A DNA stretch of 64,000 nt from Candidatus Saccharimonadota bacterium. Lineage in GTDB: Bacteria; Patescibacteriota; Saccharimonadia; Saccharimonadales; UBA4665. The stretch spans positions 1 through 64,000 of the forward strand of contig JAQGGZ010000010.1 of NCBI GenBank assembly GCA_028289125.1. Direction: 5' to 3'. The position numbers were made by a program, and so were the translations under genes. The notes beneath the pieces are model-generated. The model saw only the letters and a program-made list of their open reading frames with translations. It was not told where the DNA came from and searched no databases. Below, piece after piece: positions 24,192 to 33,415 of the stretch (positions are counted from its first letter, which is position 1; every line of letters starts with the position of its first letter).

Positions 24192-25118
24192 ATGAAAAAA
24201 TTATCCCGCCCACAGAGGCTTACCGTACCCGGACCGTTGCGACCCGTCGCCCGGTTCGTCAAAGCAAATCTTCGCTTGGTCGGCCTGGTGGCGGCGATCA
24301 TCATCGTCGGGGGCGGTATTCTGGCGTGGCGGTTCCTATATTATGACCGCCCATCGCAGGCCTGGCAGGACATGCTTACCAAAAGCGTCCAGACCAAAAG
24401 CGTGACCCTTACCAGCAGCCAGAGAGCGGCGGCGGCCAGTAATATCCAGACGATCAAATATCGGACGGGAAATGACAAGCTGGCGACTTCCGAGACTGAT
24501 GTCACTCAACAATCAAACACCTTGAAAGTCGAAACCATCGGTACGGCCGACGCTGAATATGCGCGCTATACGGCCATCAACGTTGCCGGTATCGATAGCA
24601 GCAAGGTGCTGAACGTTTGGGCTAAGCTCGACCATAAGAACCAGGCTCCGACCGATGAACGCCAGCTGCTTGCGGACGCCGTACTACGGCTCGGCAACGG
24701 TTACGGTATCATCCTGGCCGACGTACCGGCCGGTCAACGCGACAAGATCCTGAACGAACTTCAAGACAAAGTACTGACCGTTGATACGGCTGCCGCCAAA
24801 CGCGAATCATTCAACAATCAGTCGGTGTACGCCTATGACCTTAAGGTTAACCCGCAGGCCTATAATACCTACTTGAAAGATATGTCGGCAGCGACCGGTA
24901 TCAAGACGAATTCGTACGATTTCACCATCAGCGATCCGACGCCGACGCCGCTCAGGTTGTACGTTTCCCGTTCAAGCCATCGGCTGGTCGGTCTGATGTA
25001 CCCGCAGTTGTCCTCGTACCAGGAAACCTACGATCAGTATGACCAGCCGGTCACCGTGACCATACCCGGTAATACCATCACTTACGACGAACTTGCCAAG
25101 CGGCTTGTTACCAAATAA
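24192..25118 (+). CDS. Exported LppX/LolA-fold-like protein (paralog 1)
   Basis: 308 residues. A membrane helix (about 29-49, LVGLVAAIIIVGGGILAW) is followed by an external domain starting YYDRPSQAWQDML. It aligns with the proteins at 25191 and 47432 in three blocks: the Pro/Asn-Arg-Pro start after the helix, VYAYDLKVNPQAYNTYL, and LYVSRSSHRLVGLMYP. The domain is beta-rich and resembles LppX/LolA-type lipid-binding folds, an inference from pattern only. The start is 12 bases after tRNA-Leu and has no ribosome site. It forms a tandem with the next paralog. Confidence 0.7.
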   Translation: MKKLSRPQRLTVPGPLRPVARFVKANLRLVGLVAAIIIVGGGILAWRFLYYDRPSQAWQDMLTKSVQTKSVTLTSSQRAAAASNIQTIKYRTGNDKLATSETDVTQQSNTLKVETIGTADAEYARYTAINVAGIDSSKVLNVWAKLDHKNQAPTDERQLLADAVLRLGNGYGIILADVPAGQRDKILNELQDKVLTVDTAAAKRESFNNQSVYAYDLKVNPQAYNTYLKDMSAATGIKTNSYDFTISDPTPTPLRLYVSRSSHRLVGLMYPQLSSYQETYDQYDQPVTVTIPGNTITYDELAKRLVTK

Positions 25119-25190
25119 TTCAATTGCATTCCATGACGCTGCTTATGTATAATGAGGGCTAGTTAACGTGTGAAATAAAAAGAGGAAAAG

Positions 25191-26666
25191 ATGGAACCGA
25201 TTAATCGGGCACAGACGCCAAACGGTAGTTTTAGCCGCAGCCTACCCAACCGACCGATATCAATGGCACGCTCGCGACCCGTAATTAGCCCGGTCCGTGA
25301 TCGGCCTGCCGGTTTGTCGCCGGCCGCGCCTGTCCTCCAGCCTACGCCTGTCTCCGCTCCGGTCACCGCGACGCCAGAACCGGCTCCTGTCGTGGTTGAA
25401 GCACCAAAGCCGGCGCCCGCACCGGTTCAGGCTCCGACGCCGGTTCAGGCAGCTCCCACTCCGGCACCCGTACGTCCGCAACCGTCAATGCCAAGTCCGT
25501 CCCAGGGAACCATGAACGACTTCGGTCCCATGAAACCGGCTCAGCCGGTTGCTGGCAAGCCACGTCCGGCCGTCGCTCCGATGTCTCCTGACTTCGACGT
25601 CGCCAGCTTCATCAATACGCCGGTAACCCCGGCGCCTCGGCCGGCCGAGAGTACGCTACCGGTCCGTGTCAAAGCGCCTGCCAAGCGGTTCGCACATCTT
25701 AAAGGTCGCTTGCTGACCGGGGTTCTGAGCTTCGGCGCGGTCCTGATTTTGGCCGGGGGCAGTGCGGCGGCCTACTTTACGCAGGTTATCCCAAACCGAC
25801 CGGATAACGTCTTATTACAGGCCCTCGCTAACTCGATGAACGCCAAAGTTACGCCCCAGACCTTCAAGGGATCACTTAATAGTGTGGATTACCAGATCGC
25901 TATGAGCGGCGGCGTCGGCACAAATGGAGCGTACAGCTTGTTGGCAGACGCGACGATCAACGGCGAGACTGCCCGGATTGAAAGCCTCAGCGCAGACGGT
26001 AAGAGTCTGTACGTCCGCGGCAACAGTATCGCCGCCTTGCTGAGTGCTCCGACTACGAATGCGGATTCACTGGCGCAGACTATGCTTGACCTGTATGCGC
26101 CGCTACTCAAACAGATGGACGGTCAGTGGTATCAGTTCGGGTCACCGGTCAAGACTATGAGCAAGGCTGACGCCGCTAAACTGGCTGCAATATATCGGGA
26201 ACACACGTTCCTTAGCATCAGCAGTATTCAGAAAGACGAGGTAGTCAACGGTATCGATAGCTACCATTACCAGGTGACCATCGAAAAAGAAGCCCTGCGC
26301 AACTTCCTTATAGCCTTGCGCAATGCCCGCATCGCTAACTTCAATGTTTCACTCGATAAGCTGAGCCTGTTGAACGACACCATCCGTAAAGCCGATTTCA
26401 TCAAGCACCCGATCGATGTCTGGATCGGCAAGGACAACAAACGGATCGACCAGGTGGCATTCAACGTCAACGGTATCAGTCTGCAGATGTCGTTCAGTGA
26501 TTTCGGCAAGCCCTACAATGTCACGGCACCGACCGCCGCTAAACCATCTAGTGATATTTACCGCACGGTCCAAGCTGTCAAGTCCGACGACGCCCTTTAC
26601 CAAAGCGGCATCATGGACGGCAGCAACAGTGGTATCGGTGTCCTCTTGATGGTCGCTCTCCAGTAA
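25191..26666 (+). CDS. Exported LppX/LolA-fold-like protein with Pro-rich cytoplasmic tail (paralog 2)
   Basis: 491 residues. The first 165 residues are rich in Pro, Ala and Val (cytoplasmic), then a membrane segment (LLTGVLSFGAVLILAGGSAAAYF), then IPNRPDNVLLQALAN and a beta-rich external domain. Shared blocks with the paralogs include SYHYQVTIEKEALRNFL and DVWIGKDNKRIDQVAF. AGAGGAAAAG precedes the ATG and a TATAAT box lies at 25147-25152. Probably binds a hydrophobic or lipid ligand outside the membrane; no direct evidence. Confidence 0.7.
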   Translation: MEPINRAQTPNGSFSRSLPNRPISMARSRPVISPVRDRPAGLSPAAPVLQPTPVSAPVTATPEPAPVVVEAPKPAPAPVQAPTPVQAAPTPAPVRPQPSMPSPSQGTMNDFGPMKPAQPVAGKPRPAVAPMSPDFDVASFINTPVTPAPRPAESTLPVRVKAPAKRFAHLKGRLLTGVLSFGAVLILAGGSAAAYFTQVIPNRPDNVLLQALANSMNAKVTPQTFKGSLNSVDYQIAMSGGVGTNGAYSLLADATINGETARIESLSADGKSLYVRGNSIAALLSAPTTNADSLAQTMLDLYAPLLKQMDGQWYQFGSPVKTMSKADAAKLAAIYREHTFLSISSIQKDEVVNGIDSYHYQVTIEKEALRNFLIALRNARIANFNVSLDKLSLLNDTIRKADFIKHPIDVWIGKDNKRIDQVAFNVNGISLQMSFSDFGKPYNVTAPTAAKPSSDIYRTVQAVKSDDALYQSGIMDGSNSGIGVLLMVALQ

Positions 26667-26682
26667 AGCCTTGCCGGACTGG

Positions 26683-26688
26683 TATACT
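26683..26688 (+). promoter_or_regulatory. Extended -10 box, leaderless Mur ligase gene
   Basis: TGGTATACT is followed by eight bases and the ATG at 26697. No Shine-Dalgarno. Confidence 0.6.
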
Positions 26689-26696
26689 GACAACAG

Positions 26697-27971
26697 ATGC
26701 TTCCAAAGATAAAATCCCTCGGTAAGAACATACTATGCGTCATCCTTGAAAAACAGGTACGCCGGTTGCGCAGCCGTAACACATTCACGATCATCGCAGT
26801 GGCCGGCAGCGTTGGTAAGACCTCGACAAAGCGCGCCGTCGCGACCGTCGTCAGCTCGAAGAAGAAAACGGTATACCAGGACGGTAATTACAACGACCGG
26901 CTAACTGTGCCGCTGGTCCTGTTTGGGCACGCCGAACCGTCGATCTTCAATGTCTTCGCGTGGCTGAGAATCATTCTGAATAATGAGCGCCAGCTCCGTC
27001 GGCCATACCCGTATGCAGTAGCCGTCCTGGAGTTGGGGACGGACGCTCCTGGTCAGATCAGGCGATTCGCTTATCTGCGGCCTGAGCTTGCTATCGTCAC
27101 AGCGGTGGCTGATGAGCACATGGAGTATTTCAAGACCCTGCAAGCGGTCGCGGACGAAGAACTGGCAGTGGCGGATTACAGCAAGCAGCTGCTGATCAAT
27201 GCTGACGCGGTTCAGCCCGACTATATCGGTGAACGCGATGTCAGGCGCTACGGCGCAGCTGTCGGCAGCGGCTATCGTCTTGCCGGGCGCCGACCTCAGG
27301 GTCTTCACGCTCAGACCATAACTGTCGAAGCCAAAGGGATCGCGACTGACATGCGGACGGTGCTCCTTGGTAACCAGGGAGCAAGTATCACTACTGCGGC
27401 CTTTGCGGCGGCCTGCGAAGTCGGATTTACCGCCCAGGAAGCGGCAGCCGCGGTCGCCTCATTGACGCCGGTACCAGGGCGTATGCAGGTACTGGCTGGC
27501 CAGAACGGCGTGACGATCATCGATGATACATATAATGCCAGCCCGATCGCCGTCACGGCAGCCCTCGACGTGTTATACGGGGCGGATGCTCCGCAGCGTA
27601 TCGCGATTCTTGGCAGTATGAACGAACTTGGTGACGTCAGTCCGGCCGCCCATCAAAGCGTCGGTGCGTATTGTGATCCGACGAAGCTCACGCTGGTCGT
27701 AACAGTCGGGCGGGTGGCTGAACAGGACCTCGCGCCGGCCGCCGTTCAAGCCGGCTGCAACGTGAAGAGCTTCAAAAGCCCCTACGAGGCCGGCCGGTAT
27801 GTAGCGGGTATTTTACAGCCAGGAGCGGTCGTGCTTGCCAAAGGTTCTCAGAATGGTGTCTTTGCCGAAGAAGCCATCAAATCATTCCTGCAGGATCCAG
27901 CCGATTCCAAGCGTCTGGTGCGCCAAAGTCCGTACTGGATGGCCCGCAAACGGCAACAGTTCGGCGAGTAA
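26697..27971 (+). CDS. Mur ligase family protein (MurF-like), N-terminal domain absent
   Basis: 424 residues. The ATP-binding P-loop VAGSVGKTSTK (Gly37-Lys41) is at the very start, followed by QDGNYNDRLTVPL, AVLELGTDAPGQI, ADEHMEYFKT and IIDDTYNASPIAV. These are the MurF central and C-terminal domain motifs. MurF proper joins D-Ala-D-Ala to UDP-MurNAc-tripeptide and has a preceding UDP-substrate domain of about 90 residues, which is missing here. It is either a reduced MurF or a MurF paralog with another substrate. No other mur gene is in the window. Confidence 0.75.
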   Translation: MLPKIKSLGKNILCVILEKQVRRLRSRNTFTIIAVAGSVGKTSTKRAVATVVSSKKKTVYQDGNYNDRLTVPLVLFGHAEPSIFNVFAWLRIILNNERQLRRPYPYAVAVLELGTDAPGQIRRFAYLRPELAIVTAVADEHMEYFKTLQAVADEELAVADYSKQLLINADAVQPDYIGERDVRRYGAAVGSGYRLAGRRPQGLHAQTITVEAKGIATDMRTVLLGNQGASITTAAFAAACEVGFTAQEAAAAVASLTPVPGRMQVLAGQNGVTIIDDTYNASPIAVTAALDVLYGADAPQRIAILGSMNELGDVSPAAHQSVGAYCDPTKLTLVVTVGRVAEQDLAPAAVQAGCNVKSFKSPYEAGRYVAGILQPGAVVLAKGSQNGVFAEEAIKSFLQDPADSKRLVRQSPYWMARKRQQFGE

Positions 27972-27984
27972 TTTCCGCCTCTGT

Positions 27985-27990
27985 TATACT
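27985..27990 (+). promoter_or_regulatory. Extended -10 box, leaderless leuS
   Basis: TGTTATACT is followed by eight bases and the ATG at 27999. No Shine-Dalgarno. Confidence 0.6.
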
Positions 27991-27998
27991 AGATAATC

Positions 27999-30872
27999 AT
28001 GCAACGCTACAACCCGAAAGACATCGAGCCGAAATGGCAGCAGCGCTGGGCTGCGGACAAGATTTATCAGGCCGTCGATTTTGACGACAAACCAAAGTAC
28101 GTCATGTTGACGGAGTTCCCATATCCGTCAGGCACCGGTATCCATCTGGGTCACGCCCGTGAATATACGTACGGTGACATCATGGCCCGGCACAAACGCA
28201 TGCAAGGATATAACGTCCTGTATCCCATGGGTTACGACGCCTTCGGTCTGCCGACTGAAAACTACGCGATCAAAAATAAGGTAACCCCGCAGTCCGCTAC
28301 TGATACCAACGTCGCCAACTTTCAGAAGCAGCTCGAACAACTGGGCTACAGCTTTGACTGGAGCCGTAGCTTCCGCACGAGCGACCCTGAGTATTACCGC
28401 TGGACTCAGTGGCTGTTCCTGAAATTCTTTGAAGCCGGTCTGGCCTATCAGGCTGAGATCGCCATCAATTGGTGTCCGTTCGAAAAGACCGGGCTCGCTA
28501 ATGAAGAAGTGGTCAATGGTCGCCACGAACGCTGTGACACTCCCGTCGAAAAGAAATTATTGAAGCAGTGGTTACTAAGGATTACTGATTACGCCGACCG
28601 TCTGATCGATGGGTTGCAGGATGTTGACTACCCGAGCCGCATCGCCGATCAGCAGATCCACTGGATCGGCCGCAGCCGGGGTGCCGAAGTCAGCTTTGCC
28701 ATCGACGGCCATGATGATGTCATTAACGTCTTCACGACCCGACCCGACACGATATTCGGCGCGACTTTCTTAGTTCTGGCCCCCGAACACGCCCTCGTCG
28801 ACGATATCGTCACGCCTGGCCAAAAAGCAGCCGTCCACACGTACGTCAAAGCAGCCATGGCCAAGAGCGATGTCGAGCGGCAGGATACCGACCGCCAGAA
28901 AACAGGCGTATTTACCGGGGCCTATGCACGTAACCCCGCTACCGACGAACTCATACCGATCTGGGTAGCCGACTATGTGCTGCACGGTTACGGCACCGGG
29001 GCCATCATGGCAGTGCCGGCACACGACGAGCGCGATAATGAATTCGCCAGCAAGTTCGAGCTGCCGATCATACCGGTCGTTGCTCCGGTCTTGCAGGAGT
29101 ATGTACCTGATACCACGCCCCGACCAACGGTCGTGGTTCTGGCCCGTGACCCTCATACTGACACGTACTGCGTCCTCAATTGGCGTGAGAATACTGCCTA
29201 CAAGCCGCAGGGTATAGAGTTTCCGGGCGGCGGCATAGATGACGGGGAAGCGCCTGAAGAAGCCGCCCGACGTGAATTCAGCGAAGAGACCGGTTACACC
29301 GACATCACTATCGACCGGATCATCCCGGCCTCGACGTTGTCACATTACGTCAGCGAAAAAGGGCCTCGCCGAGCTGTTCGGACGATCGTCTTGGCCACTG
29401 TTAACTCGATGGCCGCCAATGGCGTCGTCGGCACCGAAGAGTATGAAAAAGACGCCTACGATATCCAGTGGCTAACCAAAGAGCAGATCATGGAGCAGGC
29501 TGATAACCAATGGCAGACCGTCGCCCGGCTGGCCTTTGAAAGCAGCATTTATACCGGTGAAGGCCGAATGGTTAACTCCGGGATCTATGACGACATGACT
29601 ACCAGTGAAGCTCGCGAACAGATCGTGACTGACCTGGTTGAAAAAGGCGTCGCCAAAGAGCGCGTGACGTACCGTCTGCGTGACTGGGTCTTCAGCCGAC
29701 AGCACTACTGGGGTGAACCGATACCTATCATCCACTGCCCAGAGCATGGCGCCGTAGCCGTGCCGGATGATCAGCTGCCGGTCACGCTGCCCCCGGTCGA
29801 TCACTACGAACCGACCGACACCGGCGAAAGCCCGCTGGCTGCCATTACCGATTGGGTCAACACGACCTGTCCGACCTGTGGCGGTCCTGCCAAGCGCGAG
29901 ACGGACACCATGCCCAACTGGGCCGGTTCTTCCTGGTATTATCTACGGTATTTCGATGCTCACAATGACCAGGCGTTTGCCGACCGTGCCAAATTGAACT
30001 ACTGGGGTGCCGTCGATATGTATCTCGGCGGCATGGAGCATACCACGCTCCACCTGTTGTATTCCCGTTTTTGGCACCAGTTCCTGTTTGATCAGGGCTT
30101 ACTGCCGACGCCCGAACCGTATGTGGCCCGTCGCGGTCAGGGAATTGTCCTCGCCGCTGACGGCACCAAGATGAGTAAGAGCAAGGGCAATATTGTCAAT
30201 CCGACCGAAGTCATCGATAGCGGGTACGGCGCTGACGCACTGCGTATCGCGATCGCGTTCCTGGCACCATATGATCAGACGACGCCTTGGGGCCCCGAGG
30301 GCGTAGCGGGAACGTACCGGTTCTTGCAGCGTATCTGGACGCTGGTGCAGGACTTTGATACGTCCGCCGTATCTGATCAGGAGCCACCGATTGAGATATT
30401 GCGCCCGTTGCACCGCACGATAAAGAAAGTGTCCCAGGATTTGCAGGAGATGAGCTTTAATACGGCCGTCGCATCGCTGATGCAGCTGGTCAATGACCTC
30501 TATAAAGTGAAGGCCGAAGTACCGTTGACCGACGGTGTATGGCGGCAACCGCTGGCGACGCTCGTCCAGCTAGTGGCGCCGTATGCACCGCACATGGCTG
30601 AAGAATTATGGCAGCAGCTCGGTAATGAAGGTTCGGTTCATGTCAGCGCCTGGCCGGTCCATGAAGAAAAGTATCTGCAGTCCGAGACGGTCACCATAGT
30701 GGTCCAGGTAAACGGTAAGGTTCGCGCTCAGCTTAAGCTGCCGGTGGGTCAGTCCGAAGCAGACGTTTTGACCGCCGCGCAGGCCGAATCGGGGGTCCAG
30801 GCTCAGCTCGCCGGCAAAGAAATCAAGAAGCAGATTTATATCGCCGACAAGTTGTTAAATCTGGTCGTTTGA
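27999..30872 (+). CDS. leuS: Leucine-tRNA ligase with inserted NUDIX domain
   Basis: 957 residues. Class I motifs: PYPSGTGIHLGHARE (HLGH at 49-52) and TKMSKSKGN (KMSKS). The CP1 editing domain has TTRPDTIFGAT (246-256) and AHDERD (341-346). A NUDIX domain is inserted at about residues 375-515, right after the AHDERD strand where ordinary LeuRS continues; its NUDIX box (411-433) fits GX5EX7REUXEEXGU exactly, including REFSEETGY. The rest of CP1 resumes at GRMVNSGIY. A C-terminal VQVNGKVRAQLKLP domain is present. LeuRS charges tRNA-Leu; the NUDIX domain could hydrolyse a nucleotide made during editing or starvation, but its substrate is unknown. Confidence 0.9.
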   Translation: MQRYNPKDIEPKWQQRWAADKIYQAVDFDDKPKYVMLTEFPYPSGTGIHLGHAREYTYGDIMARHKRMQGYNVLYPMGYDAFGLPTENYAIKNKVTPQSATDTNVANFQKQLEQLGYSFDWSRSFRTSDPEYYRWTQWLFLKFFEAGLAYQAEIAINWCPFEKTGLANEEVVNGRHERCDTPVEKKLLKQWLLRITDYADRLIDGLQDVDYPSRIADQQIHWIGRSRGAEVSFAIDGHDDVINVFTTRPDTIFGATFLVLAPEHALVDDIVTPGQKAAVHTYVKAAMAKSDVERQDTDRQKTGVFTGAYARNPATDELIPIWVADYVLHGYGTGAIMAVPAHDERDNEFASKFELPIIPVVAPVLQEYVPDTTPRPTVVVLARDPHTDTYCVLNWRENTAYKPQGIEFPGGGIDDGEAPEEAARREFSEETGYTDITIDRIIPASTLSHYVSEKGPRRAVRTIVLATVNSMAANGVVGTEEYEKDAYDIQWLTKEQIMEQADNQWQTVARLAFESSIYTGEGRMVNSGIYDDMTTSEAREQIVTDLVEKGVAKERVTYRLRDWVFSRQHYWGEPIPIIHCPEHGAVAVPDDQLPVTLPPVDHYEPTDTGESPLAAITDWVNTTCPTCGGPAKRETDTMPNWAGSSWYYLRYFDAHNDQAFADRAKLNYWGAVDMYLGGMEHTTLHLLYSRFWHQFLFDQGLLPTPEPYVARRGQGIVLAADGTKMSKSKGNIVNPTEVIDSGYGADALRIAIAFLAPYDQTTPWGPEGVAGTYRFLQRIWTLVQDFDTSAVSDQEPPIEILRPLHRTIKKVSQDLQEMSFNTAVASLMQLVNDLYKVKAEVPLTDGVWRQPLATLVQLVAPYAPHMAEELWQQLGNEGSVHVSAWPVHEEKYLQSETVTIVVQVNGKVRAQLKLPVGQSEADVLTAAQAESGVQAQLAGKEIKKQIYIADKLLNLVV

Positions 30873-30958
30873 AGCACCACTTGAGTTTTTGAGCAGTCCG
30901 TTGTAAAATACAGTTAACGTTATAAGCTAAAATACCACCGTGTAAGGAGTTATACACC

Positions 30959-31108
30959 ATGGGTAAACCCAAAAAGCGAACCAGTCCGCGTAAGACCGGA
31001 ATCCGCCGCAGCCACTTGGTGCTTGAATTAGCCCGCAAGGTCAACAGCAAGTCACCTGTTAAAGTCCGTACCACCAAGCGCGAATCCGGCGCTGTTAAGA
31101 CTGCCTAA
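30959..31108 (+). CDS. rpmF: 50S ribosomal protein bL32
   Basis: 49 residues. MGKPKKRTSPRKTGIRRSH is the recognisable bL32 N-terminus, though without the zinc-binding cysteines of the C+ form. TAAGGAG lies nine bases before the ATG. It follows leuS and precedes nusB. The gene is short, so it is easily missed. Confidence 0.9.
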   Translation: MGKPKKRTSPRKTGIRRSHLVLELARKVNSKSPVKVRTTKRESGAVKTA

Positions 31109-31183
31109 GTCCTTTCCCGGTCTCACTTGCTAGAATATCAATAGCCCTTACGGCGCATCGTACCTAATCAGGAAATAAACAAT

Positions 31184-31639
31184 ATGGCATCAAACCGTCA
31201 CCTCGGTCGTATCATCGCCCTCCAGACGCTCTATGAGCAGGATTTTCGGTGTGATGCCAAAGACCCTGAATTCGACTTGTCAGAGGTCCTGAATCGTAAC
31301 ATTGACCGTTACAAGGACATGGTTGATGACATCGCCTTCATTGAAGCCCTGGTCAAAGGCGTCTCTGAAAAGGCCGAAGAGCTCGATGCCACGCTGCAGC
31401 CTGTCGCCCCTGACTGGCCTATCAAAGACATCGCCCGGATGGACCGCGCTGTCTTGCGTGTCGGTCTCTATGAACTGCTGTATGAAAAAGACGTACCGCC
31501 TAAGGTCGTCATCAATGAGGCTGTCGAACTAGCCAAAGCCTTCGGTGGCGAAAATTCCTCGAAGTTCGTCAACGGTGTACTCGGTACCGTGCTGCGTCAA
31601 CGCGAAACGCCGGAGCCTACTCCAGAAAAGGGAGCCTGA
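31184..31639 (+). CDS. nusB: Transcription antitermination protein NusB
   Basis: 151 residues, the normal NusB size. ASNRHLGRIIALQTLYEQDF opens the family fold, and PDWPIKDIARMDRAVLRVGL followed by VINEAVELAKAFGGENSSKF closes it. NusB binds boxA RNA with S10 in the rRNA antitermination complex. It is part of the leuS-rpmF-nusB-NUDIX-rnc group, where the following gene starts four bases after the nusB stop. Confidence 0.9.
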   Translation: MASNRHLGRIIALQTLYEQDFRCDAKDPEFDLSEVLNRNIDRYKDMVDDIAFIEALVKGVSEKAEELDATLQPVAPDWPIKDIARMDRAVLRVGLYELLYEKDVPPKVVINEAVELAKAFGGENSSKFVNGVLGTVLRQRETPEPTPEKGA

Positions 31640-31643
31640 CATC

Positions 31644-32150
31644 ATGGCAATGCGACGCCCGAAACCACTTGAAGGCATCAAGAAGCTGGTTAACAAGCGG
31701 CGCCCGGCGATTGATGAAGTCGTCAGGGAGACCACTGCCGGCGGTGTCATCTTCCGTCACAATAAGACGACGGGCAAACTCGAGATTCTCTTGATCCAGG
31801 ATGCCAAGAACCGTTGGACGATTCCAAAGGGGCACGTCGAGCCGGGCGAAGAGCCGCGCCAGACGGCCGCCCGCGAAATTCAAGAAGAAACCGGTCTGCA
31901 AGAGATGAGAGTCCACAACTGGCTCGGCAAAGTCAACTTCCGCTACCGTCGCACCCACACGCTGGTGCTGATGACTATGCATATCTTCTTGGTCGAAGGC
32001 AAAGGCGACACTGATAAGTTGGAAGGTGAAGACTGGCTGACTGACATGAAATGGTTGCCGGCGACTGATGCTATCGACAAGATTGCCTATGATGATATCG
32101 GTAAATTAATACTAGTCGGGATGAAACGGATCCGGGAGCAAAAATTATAA
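31644..32150 (+). CDS. NUDIX hydrolase
   Basis: 168 residues from the ATG at 31644 with GGGAG ten bases upstream. The NUDIX box (GHVEPGEEPRQTAAREIQEETGL, split here as GHVEPGEEPRQT and AAREIQEETGL) is complete. Such enzymes hydrolyse nucleoside diphosphate-X compounds; the substrate is unknown. Four bases separate it from nusB, and its stop overlaps the rnc start (TAATG), so the three are translationally coupled. The preceding leuS also contains a NUDIX domain. Confidence 0.9.
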   Translation: MAMRRPKPLEGIKKLVNKRRPAIDEVVRETTAGGVIFRHNKTTGKLEILLIQDAKNRWTIPKGHVEPGEEPRQTAAREIQEETGLQEMRVHNWLGKVNFRYRRTHTLVLMTMHIFLVEGKGDTDKLEGEDWLTDMKWLPATDAIDKIAYDDIGKLILVGMKRIREQKL

Positions 32151-32854
32151 TGGATTTAACACCGTACGTCAGTTTTGCACGCGATGTGCTGCACACTGAA
32201 TTCAAAGATATCGATCTGCTGCTGACAGCTTTCACTCACCGGTCATACCTGAACGAGCACCGTAAGACCGTCAGTCAGCACAATGAGCGGCTCGAATTCC
32301 TGGGCGACGCCGTCCTTGAGCTCGTCGTCACCGAGTACCTGTATAGTAATTTCGCTGAACCGGAAGGCATCCTGACCAACTGGCGCTCCAGCCTGGTCCG
32401 CACCGAGAGCATCGGCGCAGCTGCCAGCCGCTACGGTTTTGAGCCACTGCTACGTCTGAGCCGTGGTGAAAAGCGCGGTACCGATCGGGCCCGCGCCCAG
32501 ATCTTAGCTAACTCCTTCGAAGCCGTCATCGGCGCCCTCTACCTTGACCAGGGATATGAGCCGGCCCGCCAATTCATTACCGAGAGTATTCTCAGTACAT
32601 TCCAGGAGATCCTGGACAGCGGTTCGTGGATGGATGCCAAGTCTCATCTGCAAGAAGTCGCCCAGAGCCAGGATGGTGCGACACCGATGTACAAGGTGCT
32701 AGAAGAAACCGGTCCTGACCACGACAAGACGTTCGTCGTCGGTGTCTACGTCAACAACATTCTGAAAGGCCAGGGGACCGGTCCGAGCAAGCAAGCCGGC
32801 CAACAGAAGGCCGCCGAAGAGGCTTTAGTCGGCTATAAGCAGCCTAGCAATTGA
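32150..32854 (+). CDS. rnc: Ribonuclease III
   Basis: 234 residues. The RNase III signature HNERLEFLGDAVLELVV is intact, and the later ARAQILANSFEAVIGALYLD supplies the other catalytic acids. A double-stranded RNA binding domain (about 160-230) follows, ending KQAGQQKAAEEALVGY. The enzyme cleaves dsRNA, including rRNA precursors. The ATG shares bases with the NUDIX hydrolase stop. Confidence 0.95.
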   Translation: MDLTPYVSFARDVLHTEFKDIDLLLTAFTHRSYLNEHRKTVSQHNERLEFLGDAVLELVVTEYLYSNFAEPEGILTNWRSSLVRTESIGAAASRYGFEPLLRLSRGEKRGTDRARAQILANSFEAVIGALYLDQGYEPARQFITESILSTFQEILDSGSWMDAKSHLQEVAQSQDGATPMYKVLEETGPDHDKTFVVGVYVNNILKGQGTGPSKQAGQQKAAEEALVGYKQPSN

Positions 32855-32934
32855 CAGATAGAGCTAATATCTGTAAAATAACAAAGATTATCTACAACAA
32901 CTTGATTGAAGGAAGAAAGAGGTAGTAACCGTTT

Positions 32935-33324
32935 ATGTTAGCAATTCGTCTACAGCGCACAGGTCGTAAGGGACACGCCATGTTCCGTGTCGTAGTCCAG
33001 GACTCACACGTCACACCAAGTAGTGGCAAGGTAGTAGCCGCCCTCGGCAGCTATGACCCACACACCAAGACCGCAACCATCGTCAAAGACAAAGCGAGCT
33101 TTTACCTCGAGCACGGAGCGCAGCCTTCTCCTCGAGTCGTCCGCTTATTCGAACAGGAAAGCATCGCTCTGCCGGCCTGGGTCCTGAAAGCCGCTGAGAA
33201 GCAAGGCAAGCTGCGCAACCCGGAAAAACTTCGCCGCAACCAGCCTAAAGAAGAGCCGGTCGCTGAAGCCGAACCGGAAACTACCGCTGAAGAACCAGCC
33301 GCTGAAACCACCGAAGAAGCATAA
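32935..33324 (+). CDS. rpsP: 30S ribosomal protein bS16
   Basis: 129 residues. LAIRLQRTGRKGHAMFRVVV and LGSYDPHTKT are bS16 signatures. The C-terminus (EEPVAEAEPETTAEEPAAE) is a 35-residue acidic extension beyond the ordinary 80-90 residue protein. A hairpin terminator follows at 33351-33374. In many bacteria rpsP, khpA, rimM and trmD are neighbours; here rimM is not seen. Confidence 0.95.
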   Translation: MLAIRLQRTGRKGHAMFRVVVQDSHVTPSSGKVVAALGSYDPHTKTATIVKDKASFYLEHGAQPSPRVVRLFEQESIALPAWVLKAAEKQGKLRNPEKLRRNQPKEEPVAEAEPETTAEEPAAETTEEA

Positions 33325-33350
33325 TCCGTTTCAACTGTGTGTTTTCCGAC

Positions 33351-33374
33351 AAACGCGCTCCGGCGCGTTTTGTT
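33351..33374 (+). terminator. Rho-independent terminator after rpsP
   Basis: AAACGCGC (33351-33358), a TCCG loop and GCGCGTTT (33363-33370) form a stable stem followed by TTGTT. It separates rpsP from the next promoter. Confidence 0.75.
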
Positions 33375-33379
33375 ATAAT
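33374..33379 (+). promoter_or_regulatory. Extended -10 box of the KH gene
   Basis: TGTTATAAT comes directly after the rpsP terminator. The following leader has GGAGG eight bases before the ATG at 33416, so this gene is leadered. Confidence 0.6.
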
Positions 33380-33415
33380 GGGCAGTAATACAGTAACCAA
33401 CCGGAGGCGCTTCCC

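Noticed and set aside
25363-25563. Short frames within the Pro-rich tail of paralog 2
   Set aside because: Composition artefact of a Pro/Ala/Val-rich coding region.
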